From positions 1 to 14,341 of the forward strand of contig JAUWDQ010000039.1 of the NCBI GenBank assembly GCA_030608745.1: 14,341 nucleotides of DNA, in the 5' to 3' direction. The stretch is from Pseudomonadota bacterium. GTDB lineage: Bacteria; Desulfobacterota; BSN033; WVXP01; G020346125. This document shows, piece by piece, positions 7,396 to 13,994 of the stretch. Within the stretch, counting starts at the first letter, position 1; each line of letters opens with the position of its first letter. Both the position numbers and the translations under genes were made by a program. The notes under the pieces are model-generated. The model made no database searches. It was not told where the DNA came from and saw only the letters and a program-made list of their open reading frames with translations.

Positions 7396-7943
7396 TGGAA
7401 CTGAGGGAGGTAGACCAAGTCCTTAAAGAGTATGGATATGAGGAATCGGCCATTTTGCCCATTCTCCAGGATATCCAGGACAGGGATCGCTATCTGGCAA
7501 AGGAGGTCTGCGAGCACATCGCAGAGAAATTGAGCATCCCTGTTACACGGGTCTATCGGCTGGCCACCTTTTATCGGGCATTTAGCCTTACCCCTCGGGG
7601 TCGTCACCTGGTCAGTTGCTGTATGGGGACGGCCTGTCACGTTCGTGGCGCCCCGCGGGTATTGGATAAGCTCGAGATGGATTTGAGTATCGAGCCCGGG
7701 GGGACGACCAAGGACTTGATGTTCAGCCTGGAGTCGGTTAATTGTCTCGGTGCCTGTGCGACTGGTCCGCTGGTTGTTATTGATGGCCATTACTATGGCC
7801 ACATGAGTTCAATAAAAATAGATTCGGTTTTGAAGGAGTATAAGAAACCGCCGAAAGGTGAAAAAGATGAGGGAAAGACTAAGAAATCCGGAAAATCTCG
7901 AAAGACTGAGGCAAAAGCTTCAAAAAGAAAGGGACCCCAATAA
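7395..7943 (+). CDS. NuoE/HydC-like [2Fe-2S] thioredoxin-fold subunit
   Basis: This is the NADH dehydrogenase 24-kDa-type subunit, the usual partner of NuoF/HydB proteins. An N-terminal helical bundle (VYRLATFYRAF) leads to a thioredoxin-like [2Fe-2S] domain with ligands C76, C81, C117 and C121 (CMGTAC, then CLGAC). Family members usually end near residue 150-160. Here a Lys/Glu/Ser-rich tail of about 30 residues (151-182) is added, and its coding sequence overlaps the start of the next gene in another frame. The start codon overlaps the porB stop (TAATG). The likely role is to accept or relay electrons at the flavin site of the next subunit. Confidence 0.92.
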   Translation: MELREVDQVLKEYGYEESAILPILQDIQDRDRYLAKEVCEHIAEKLSIPVTRVYRLATFYRAFSLTPRGRHLVSCCMGTACHVRGAPRVLDKLEMDLSIEPGGTTKDLMFSLESVNCLGACATGPLVVIDGHYYGHMSSIKIDSVLKEYKKPPKGEKDEGKTKKSGKSRKTEAKASKRKGPQ

Positions 7944-9723
7944 ACGGCGAATCACCGTCTGTGCTGGGACGGGTTGTGGTGCCTACGGTTGTGGAGAAAT
8001 CATTTCCGCCCTCAAAAAGGAGCTGAGGAAGAGGAAGCTTCAGCAGGATGTGGAGATCAAGGTGACGGGTTGCCACGGGTTCTGCGAGAGGGGTCCCCTC
8101 TTGGTGATCAATCCCCAGAAGCTCTTCTATCAAAAAGTCCAGGTGGAGGATGTGCCGGAGGTTCTCTCGGAAACCATCGAAAAGGGGAATGTCATCGATC
8201 GACTCCTCTATGTCAACCCCGTAACAGGGGAGAAGATCGTCCATGAGGATGAGGTTCCCTTCTATAAGCTCCAGGAGAGGATTATCTTCGGGAAGAACGG
8301 CAGCATCGATCCGACATCTATTGAGGACTACATCGCAATAGGGGGATATAAGGCACTGGTCAAGGCCCTTTTCAATATGTCCCCCGAGGAGATCATCGAG
8401 TCGGTGAAAAGATCGGGGCTTCGGGGGCGTGGGGGTGGCGGATTTCCCACCGGGCTCAAATGGGAGAGCTGTCGGAAGGCGCCTGGTGAACCCAGGTACG
8501 TGATCTGCAACGCGGACGAGGGGGACCCGGGGGCCTATATGGACAGGAGTCTCCTTGAGGGAAATCCCCACAGCGTACTGGAGGGGATGCTTATCGGGGC
8601 TTACGCCATAGGATCTAACCAGGGACACGTATTCGTTAGGAAAGAGTATCCCCTGGCCGTCCAGAACCTAAGGATTGCCCTACAACAGGCCGAGGAATAC
8701 GGGCTGCTGGGGGAGGGTATCCTCGGCACGGGCTTCGATTTTTCGGTGAGGATCAACAGGGGAGGGGGCGCTTTTGTCTGCGGGGAATCCAGTGCTTTGA
8801 TGGCCTCCCTGGAAGGACAACCGGGCGAACCAAGGCCAAAACATATCCATACGGTAATAAGCGGTCTCCATGATAAGCCAACCAACTTGAATAACGTGGA
8901 AACCTGGGCCAACGTTCCCGTCATCATCGATAAGGGAGACCAGTGGTATGCCCAGCTCGGAACGGAAGGGAGCAAGGGGACCAAGATCTTCTCCCTGGTG
9001 GGGAAGGTGAACAATACGGGGTTGGTGGAGGTGCCCATGGGTATCACCCTGAGGGAGATCGTATATGACATTGGCGGTGGGATCCCCGGGGGGAAAAAGT
9101 TCAAAGCCGTTCAGACGGGGGGTCCCTCGGGCGGGTGCATCCCGGAATCGCTGTTAGACATTCCCGTAGATTTCGATAGGTTGACCGAGGTGGGGTCCAT
9201 GATGGGTTCAGGGGGGATGATCGTCATGGACGAGGGCAACTGCATGGTGGATGTGGCCAAGTATTTCATAAATTTCCTCAGGGATGAATCCTGTGGGAAA
9301 TGTACCTCCTGCCGTGAGGGGACCCAAAGGATGTACGAGATCTTGAACGACATCACGGAAGGGAAGGGGAAGAGGGGCGATGTCGAGCTCCTGGAGGAAT
9401 TGGGATGGGTAGTGGCTGAGGCTTCCCTCTGTGCCCTTGGCGGAACGGCCCCGAACCCGGTCTTGAGCACGATCCAGTATTTCAGGGATGAATATGAGGC
9501 ACATATCGAGGAGAAACAGTGTCCGGCCGGTGTGTGTAAGGCGCTGATTCAGTATACTATCGATTCCGAACTGTGTACGGCCTGCGGCCGGTGCCGGAAG
9601 GCCTGCCCGAGCGATGCCATTTCGGGGGCGAAGAAGGTTCCCCACAAGATAGACCAGGAGAAGTGCGTAAAATGCGGCATGTGTGTTGAGTCTTGTAAAT
9701 TTGACGCGGTAAAGGTCCAATAA
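7867..9723 (+). CDS. NuoF/HydB-like NAD(H)- and FMN-binding subunit
   Basis: This 618-aa flavoprotein matches the HydB/HndC type found in electron-bifurcating and NADP-reducing hydrogenases. In order it has an N-terminal thioredoxin-like [2Fe-2S] domain (C32, C37, C69, C73), an FMN site (GRGGGGFPTG from 187), an NAD(H) site (RGGGAFVCGESSALMASLEG from 298), a NuoF [4Fe-4S] site (C476, C479, C482 and C522 in SLCALGG), and two C-terminal ferredoxin clusters (C570/573/576/580 and C600/603/606/610). ATG 7867 follows AAAGGTGA closely; GTG 7858 would add three residues. The start lies inside the NuoE-like gene, a 77-nt overlap. No hydrogenase H-cluster gene is nearby, so the partner is most likely the 2-oxoacid oxidoreductase encoded upstream. 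Confidence 0.94.
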   Translation: MRERLRNPENLERLRQKLQKERDPNKRRITVCAGTGCGAYGCGEIISALKKELRKRKLQQDVEIKVTGCHGFCERGPLLVINPQKLFYQKVQVEDVPEVLSETIEKGNVIDRLLYVNPVTGEKIVHEDEVPFYKLQERIIFGKNGSIDPTSIEDYIAIGGYKALVKALFNMSPEEIIESVKRSGLRGRGGGGFPTGLKWESCRKAPGEPRYVICNADEGDPGAYMDRSLLEGNPHSVLEGMLIGAYAIGSNQGHVFVRKEYPLAVQNLRIALQQAEEYGLLGEGILGTGFDFSVRINRGGGAFVCGESSALMASLEGQPGEPRPKHIHTVISGLHDKPTNLNNVETWANVPVIIDKGDQWYAQLGTEGSKGTKIFSLVGKVNNTGLVEVPMGITLREIVYDIGGGIPGGKKFKAVQTGGPSGGCIPESLLDIPVDFDRLTEVGSMMGSGGMIVMDEGNCMVDVAKYFINFLRDESCGKCTSCREGTQRMYEILNDITEGKGKRGDVELLEELGWVVAEASLCALGGTAPNPVLSTIQYFRDEYEAHIEEKQCPAGVCKALIQYTIDSELCTACGRCRKACPSDAISGAKKVPHKIDQEKCVKCGMCVESCKFDAVKVQ

Positions 9724-9755
9724 TATTCGGTGGAAAACGGAGAGGAATGAAGACG

Positions 9756-10466
9756 ATGATTGAATTTACCATTGACGGAGTCGGGGTTGAAGGGGAGGAG
9801 GGAAGTAACGTACTGCCCGTTGCATTGGAAAATGGTTTCGAGATTCCACACCTGTGCTATCACGATGAGGTGTCCCCGTATGGGGCCTGCCGGCTTTGCC
9901 TGGTAGAGGTGGAGCGGGGAGGCAGAAGGAGAATGACGGCTTCCTGTACGTATCCGGTCCAGGAGGGGATCCAGGTCTTCACTGATACGGAAAAGGTCCG
10001 AAAGGCAAGGAGGATGATTATAGAGCTCTTGCTGGCCAGGTGTCCGGACAGGGAAACTCTCCAGGAGTTGGCATCTCAGATGGGAATCGAGAAACCGAGG
10101 TTCGAGTTGCGCGAGGAGGAGTGCATCCTCTGCGGGCTGTGCGAAAGGGTATGCCGGGAGGTCGTTGGCGCCAATGCCATCAGCTTTTTCAGTCGCGGGC
10201 ATAAGAGGGAAATGGGCCCTCCTTTCAGGGACCCCAAGGTTTGCATCGCTTGTGGGGCCTGTGTCTACGTCTGCCCCGTCGATTGTATCAAAATGGAGGA
10301 GACGAAGGAGGAGCGGACCATCGTGAGGTGGGAGAGAACCCTGCCGATGAAGAAATGCAAAACGTGTGGTCAGAGTTTCGCCCCATGGTTTCAGCTTGAG
10401 TACATCAAGGAAAAGGTCAAGCTTCCGAAGGATTTCCTCGATGTCTGCCCGGACTGCAGGGGATAA
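9756..10466 (+). CDS. HoxU/NuoG-N-terminal-like iron-sulfur subunit
   Basis: This 236-aa electron-transfer subunit has a plant-type [2Fe-2S] domain (C34, C45, C48, C64 counted from ATG 9756) and two [4Fe-4S] motifs (C123/126/129/133 and C163/166/169/173). The His-Cys3 cluster motif normally between them in NuoG, HoxU and HydA is missing; only LLLARCPDRETLQ remains. The C-terminus carries CKTC and CPDC pairs 26 residues apart, likely a zinc or iron knuckle. There is no molybdopterin or H-cluster domain, so it is a wire, not a catalyst. ATG 9756 is preferred for spacing from GAGAGGA and because NuoG proteins begin MIxxTIDG; ATG 9747 adds three residues. It lies 32 nt after the NuoF-like gene. 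Confidence 0.9.
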   Translation: MIEFTIDGVGVEGEEGSNVLPVALENGFEIPHLCYHDEVSPYGACRLCLVEVERGGRRRMTASCTYPVQEGIQVFTDTEKVRKARRMIIELLLARCPDRETLQELASQMGIEKPRFELREEECILCGLCERVCREVVGANAISFFSRGHKREMGPPFRDPKVCIACGACVYVCPVDCIKMEETKEERTIVRWERTLPMKKCKTCGQSFAPWFQLEYIKEKVKLPKDFLDVCPDCRG

Positions 10467-10527
10467 GTGAGTTTCCGTTGGAATGACCCTCTGGGGGCTG
10501 GGAAGATCGGACGAGGAGGTGATGGAT

Positions 10528-10962
10528 ATGGCATTCATGAGATGGGATCCTCTGAAGGACTTGATGGAAATCCAGGAGAGGATGAATAGGCTCTGCGACG
10601 TGACCTTCGGCCGAAGGAGGGGGGAGGTGCTGCCGAGGAGCACGTGGACCCCTTCGGTGGATATCTACGAGACGGGAGATGAGATTGTCGTCGAGGTCGA
10701 ACTTCCTGAGATTGACGTGGATGACCTTACCGTGGACATAGAGGGGAATATTCTGACCATCAGGGGGGAGAGGCCCTTGAGCAAGGAAACCAAGCCGGAA
10801 CAATACCATCTCGTCGAGAGGTGTTATGGCCCCTTCAGCCGCTCCTTTACCCTTCCCGATTCAGTTGATCCCGGGGGAATAAGGGGGAACTATAAGAATG
10901 GGATACTTGCGTTGAAGTTGCCAAAAAAGGGGGGGCCAAAACGGATCGCTATTGAGGAGTGA
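10528..10962 (+). CDS. Small heat-shock protein, Hsp20/alpha-crystallin family
   Basis: This is an ATP-independent chaperone of 144 aa. The N-terminus RWDPLKDLMEIQERMNRL is typical of class A bacterial Hsp20. The alpha-crystallin domain begins TPSVDIYETGDEIVVEVELP and contains NILTIRGER, the ERCYGPFSRSFTLP strand and the conserved GNYKNGILALKLPK. A short C-terminal tail follows (PKRIAIEE, with the IxI-like RIAI). ATG 10528 follows GAGGAGG by 8 nt; ATG 10522 is too close and ATG 10483 lacks a site. It lies 61 nt after the HoxU-like gene with no terminator between, so it is probably cotranscribed with the redox operon. No heat-shock promoter is evident. Confidence 0.94.
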   Translation: MAFMRWDPLKDLMEIQERMNRLCDVTFGRRRGEVLPRSTWTPSVDIYETGDEIVVEVELPEIDVDDLTVDIEGNILTIRGERPLSKETKPEQYHLVERCYGPFSRSFTLPDSVDPGGIRGNYKNGILALKLPKKGGPKRIAIEE

Positions 10963-10964
10963 TG

Positions 10965-10992
10965 GGGAGGAGATTTCCTCCCTATTTTTTTT
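10965..10992 (+). terminator. Rho-independent terminator after hsp20
   Basis: A perfect 7-bp stem GGGAGGA/TCCTCCC with a GATT loop is followed after TA by eight Ts. It starts 3 nt after the hsp20 stop and closes the redox operon. Confidence 0.88.
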
Positions 10993-11336
10993 GGGGGAAT
11001 CAAACGGATGGTTCCACGTATCTTAACAGCGTATAAACCCAATTTATCCCCAGAATTTCAGAATTCCTCCCTAGGTGAAATGAATCCATAATTATTGTGG
11101 AAAGTAATTCTTTTCGCAATTTCCTCTCAGGAAAATTTCTTGAAATCGGGAGAAAATCAGAGTAATTTCAAGGAAATCTTAGAATTCATGAGATTTTTGA
11201 ATTTTTGAACGTTCATCACACTATTGTAAAAATTGGCCATTTGATTGTATTTATAAAAAAAATTGAAAAAATCATGGCTATATAATTTCCCGTAAAACTG
11301 CCAAAAATGGGGCTTGACTTTGGCGTGGATTTGATG
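10993..11336. other. AT-rich intergenic region with palindromes, upstream of the HTH regulator
   Basis: No gene is visible. The composition is much richer in A and T than the flanking genes. It contains an interrupted inverted repeat CTTGAAAT/ATTTCAAG (11139-11146 and 11165-11172), a small hairpin TTTCC-TCTCA-GGAAA (11120-11134), and a perfect 10-bp palindrome TGAACGTTCA (11206-11215). A -10-like TATAAT (11281-11286) lacks a good -35, while TTGACT (11314-11319) is followed by TGTAAT (11335-11340) at a short 15-bp spacing. Regulator binding or silencing by a nucleoid protein would fit. Confidence 0.5.
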
Positions 11337-11390
11337 TAATTAAATAAAATAAACAAATTCAAAAAAATAAACATAATAAATAAAATAAAC
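11337..11390 (+). repeat. Three tandem 18-bp AT-rich repeats abutting the regulator start
   Basis: AAAATAAAC occurs at 11346-11354, 11364-11372 and 11382-11390, exactly 18 bp apart. Units one and three share the 14-mer TAAATAAAATAAAC. The last copy ends immediately before the GTG start, replacing any Shine-Dalgarno sequence. This could be an operator array for the regulator itself or only low-complexity sequence. Confidence 0.55.
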
Positions 11391-11840
11391 GTGAAAAAGA
11401 CCGCATTTACGACCTTCGATATAGCCCGAATGTGTCACGTTTCAGGGGAGACCGCCAAGCGATGGGTTGAGGAAGCGAAGATCAAAGGGTATCGGGTCGG
11501 AACCTCGGGACATTGGCGAATACTACCAAAGGATTTAGCTTTGTTTCTGAAGAGTAACAACATCCCCTTTCCAGAACCTGAGGAAGTAGGTATTGACCTG
11601 AAAGCCTTGGTGGATGACAAGAGCTCGGCAACATTCTGTTGGGAATTCTTTAAAAATAAAATGAATGCTCACATCCGCTCTGAAGGGAGCTGTGAAGATT
11701 GTCTTGTTCATAAGACTAAGTCCATCAATTGCTATGCTCTCAGAGGGGAGGTGGAACATAAGAGGATTTACTGCATCCATTTCTGCGAGGATTGTGCGTA
11801 TTTCCTTTTTCAGAAGAAGGAAATACTCCCCAAGATTTAA
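11391..11840 (+). CDS. Excisionase/MerR-type HTH protein with cysteine-rich C-terminal domain
   Basis: The N-terminus (residues 6-57) is an excisionase-like winged helix: FTTFDIARMCHVSGETAKRW is the helix-turn-helix, GTSGHWRILPKDLALFL the wing and following helix. The C-terminal part (about 80-140) holds seven cysteines, C83 in CWEFF, C101 and C104 (CEDC), C114, C128, C132 and C135 (CEDC), suggesting a metal or redox-sensing cluster. It is 149 aa with no transmembrane segment. The start is GTG 11391; no ribosome binding site is seen, because the upstream 18-bp repeats occupy that position. I infer a transcription regulator, perhaps of itself and of the cytochrome gene 283 nt downstream. The sensed signal is unknown. 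Confidence 0.8.
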   Translation: MKKTAFTTFDIARMCHVSGETAKRWVEEAKIKGYRVGTSGHWRILPKDLALFLKSNNIPFPEPEEVGIDLKALVDDKSSATFCWEFFKNKMNAHIRSEGSCEDCLVHKTKSINCYALRGEVEHKRIYCIHFCEDCAYFLFQKKEILPKI

Positions 11841-12064
11841 CCACATCTCCATACGCTAGGAACTTCTCTTATGCTTGGAGAATTATGAGCTCTCGCTATA
11901 GCAACAATTACTCTGTGTTTCTGAGCCCAGAGTATCTATTTTGATATTGTATGCCTTCGAGGTCCACCAGTCGGAACGGGCATTTCTGGAAACGCAAAAG
12001 TAAAATGATCGCAAGATACCCATCTTCTCCAAAACCATCGAGGGGATGACTTCTTCGTCAGGGA

Positions 12065-12072
12065 GTGTACAC
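12065..12072. promoter_or_regulatory. Palindrome GTGTACAC upstream of the cytochrome gene
   Basis: A perfect 8-bp palindrome lies about 52 nt before the cytochrome start, in the otherwise gene-free stretch 11841-12123. A TACAAT -10-like hexamer follows at 12096-12101 without a -35 match, which would fit activator-dependent transcription. The evidence is composition only. Confidence 0.25.
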
Positions 12073-12123
12073 CCTCTGGGAGATTGAGATAAGGCTACAA
12101 TTGAGGCAAAGGAGGTAAAAGGG

Positions 12124-13470
12124 ATGCTGCGGCAAAAAGGCAAAGGTATCGGGTATCTTTGGGTTTTGATTCTGATTTTCCTGGGATATTTCCTCCTCTG
12201 GGGCACCTCCAGTACCGTGCGGACCCAAGAAAAGAGCAGTTGTGTCTCCTGTCACACCAACTCCAGAGAACTCATCAAATTAAGCCAGATCATACTCAAA
12301 ATGCGGCCGCCGGTCAAATCAGAAGAGACAAAGGGAGAGGGGTGAGGCGGCGAGTTGGCTCCGTTGGAGCTATACGAAAAGGTTTTGGTGGAGGATGAGT
12401 TTTTGGAGACTGACCACGGCCAGATTCCCTGTGTGGACTGCCATGGAGGCAACCCGGACGATAGCAACTGGGAGACCGCTCATAAAGGGGTCATCAAGGA
12501 TCCTACCTTCCCGGACGCGTCAAAGGTGTGTGGCGATTGCCATGAGGATATTGTCAAACTCGGGAAATCGAGTCTCCATGTCTCCCTCTTGCCCTATCGT
12601 GTCATCATGGACAGGAGAGCAACCCCAGATGAATCGGTTAAGAAGGCCATCGACAAGGCCATGGGAAACCACTGTATGGGATGCCACAGCAGCTGCGGTC
12701 AGTGTCATGTCAGCAGACCCGACTCGGTGGACGGGGGGTTTGTTCAAGGTCACAACTTCATGAAGACGCCTCCCATGGCAACCAACTGCACCTCTTGCCA
12801 TGGAAGTCGTTTGGAGAAGGAGTTCACAGGGAAGAACCCCGGGATCCCGGGAGACGTCCATTTTGTGAAAAAGAATATGCAATGTGTCTCCTGCCACAAG
12901 GCCGGCGAGATGCACGGTGACGGCAAGGAATATCAGAGTATGCATGACGTGGCCAGCGGTCCGAAATGTGTTGATTGTCATCAGGATGCGGGAAAGGCGA
13001 CCTCCAAGAAAAAGGTACACAGGCTCCACTATGAGACCGTGAGTTGCACCGTGTGCCATTCTCTTCAGTACAAGCACTGTTACGGCTGTCACGTGGGAAA
13101 GGATAGCAAGGGGCTCCCTTACTATCAGACTGAAAAGACGATCATGGATTTCAAGATCGGTCTCAACTCCACGATCACCAAAGAGCGGCCCTACAAATTT
13201 ATCACTGTGCGGCATGTTCCAACGAACCCGGGTCTCTTTGACTACTATGTGAAGGACGGGCTGAAAAATTTCGATCGGGTTCCAACCTGGAAGCCCACAA
13301 CGCCTCACAATATCCAGTTGAAGACCCCTCAGAATAAAAGCTGCAAAAAATGTCACAAGAAAAAGAGGCTCTTTCTCACTGAGGAAGACGTGGAAGCCGA
13401 GGAGAGGGAAGCGAATCGGTCGGTCATGGTCCCGGAATCAGAGATACCCACGAAGACAAAGAAGAGGTGA
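12124..13470 (+). CDS. Membrane-anchored 11-heme cytochrome c with in-frame TGA (probable selenocysteine)
   Basis: A single reading frame of 448 residues plus stop is interrupted only by TGA at 12343-12345 (residue 74). Before it lie a basic N-terminus, a membrane segment (about 11-27) and a CVSCH heme site (C40). After it come ten more CxxCH motifs at C103, C136, C184, C191, C222, C254, C282, C308, C319 and C407, then a lysine/glutamate-rich tail. The downstream part alone has no signal peptide, yet c-type heme attachment happens in the periplasm, so it needs the upstream part. A SECIS-like hairpin follows the TGA. AAGGAGGT 7 nt before ATG 12124 marks the true start. If the TGA is not read through, the products would be a 73-aa monoheme peptide and an unexported 371-aa protein from TTG 12355. 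It may be a periplasmic electron carrier or reductase; the substrate is unknown. A nonsense mutation or sequencing error remains possible. Confidence 0.75.
12356..12372 (+). promoter_or_regulatory. Candidate bacterial SECIS hairpin for the TGA at 12343
   Basis: TGGCTCC (12356-12362) pairs with GGAGCTA (12366-12372) over 7 bp, one of them G-U, around loop GTT. The loop begins 17 nt after the TGA, and its first base is G followed by U. Known bacterial SECIS elements sit just after the UGA, with an apical loop roughly 16-37 nt away and a G among its first two bases; SelB binds them. It lies within the coding sequence, as bacterial SECIS elements do. Chance formation of one such hairpin is possible. 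Confidence 0.6.
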
Positions 13471-13536
13471 TCGTCGATATCGTTGACTCTATCCAACGCT
13501 GGAAAAAATACATAGAGAGAGGAGGTGAGAGAGTCC

Positions 13537-13977
13537 ATGATAAACAATCGATTCATGAGAGGCATTTTGGCCCTCTCGCTGCTGCTTGCCCTGGTCCTGT
13601 CTTTTGGTTGTGCGGCGAAAAAGCCCATGACCACCCAGGAGATGGAGGCTGAGGCCAGGAAACACATCGAAGAGATTTCCATGGCTGACGCTAAAGTAGA
13701 ACTCGATTTAGGTGAAGCGATCTTCCTGGATGTCAGGGAGCCAGAGGAGTATAAAAAGGGCCACATTCCGAAGGCCAAGCATTTGCCAAGGGGTCTGCTT
13801 GAATACAAGATCGCCAAGATAATCCCTAACAAATCGGCCCGGGTCATTGCCTACTGCAAGGTTGGCGGGAGAGGTTGTCTTGCGGCAGAGACTCTGGGGC
13901 GTCTGGGATATACAGACGTTGCCAACATGGCAGGTGGCTGGAAGGCCTGGGTGAAGGCCGGTTACCCCGTGGAGTAA
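13537..13977 (+). CDS. Rhodanese-domain lipoprotein
   Basis: This 146-aa exported protein has a signal peptide (RFMRGILALSLLLALVLSFG) ending at a lipobox-like LSFGC (C25), so it is probably lipid-anchored on the periplasmic side; phenylalanine at -2 is slightly atypical. A single rhodanese domain follows, with FLDVREPEEYKKGHIPKAKHLP (63-84), the active-site loop CKVGGRG with catalytic C107, and the closing AGGWKAWVKAGYPVE. The family transfers sulfane sulfur (or selenium) through a Cys persulfide. GGAGGTGA lies 8 nt before ATG 13537; GTG 13525 overlaps that site and is unlikely. It begins 66 nt after the cytochrome gene and shares its terminator, so they probably act together. Rhodanese-like lipoproteins also occur beside multiheme cytochromes in the Geobacter ext clusters. 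Confidence 0.9.
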   Translation: MINNRFMRGILALSLLLALVLSFGCAAKKPMTTQEMEAEARKHIEEISMADAKVELDLGEAIFLDVREPEEYKKGHIPKAKHLPRGLLEYKIAKIIPNKSARVIAYCKVGGRGCLAAETLGRLGYTDVANMAGGWKAWVKAGYPVE

Positions 13978-13994
13978 TTGTGATTAGGGGAACA

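Noticed and set aside
7879..8628. 249-codon open frame on the minus strand opposite the NuoF-like gene
   Set aside because: It is a shadow of a highly conserved coding region; its composition is leucine- and proline-rich without domain motifs. The same holds for 9549-10643 minus and 12520-13356 minus.
11314..11334. Sigma-54 promoter before the HTH gene
   Set aside because: TTGGCGTGG resembles a -24 element, but no GC appears at the required -12 spacing.
12124..12345. Independent 73-aa monoheme membrane peptide
   Set aside because: It ends at the same-frame TGA and makes better sense as the anchor of the multiheme protein. A pseudogene by nonsense mutation was considered, but the frame is otherwise intact and a SECIS-like hairpin is present.
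12355..13470. Independent cytochrome gene starting at TTG 12355
   Set aside because: GGTGAGG upstream could allow re-initiation, but the product would have ten heme motifs and no export signal. It is better read as the continuation of the frame from 12124.
12124..13470. Reassigned genetic code (UGA as Trp or Gly)
   Set aside because: UGA ends several other genes in this window at family-typical positions, and UGG is used normally for Trp.
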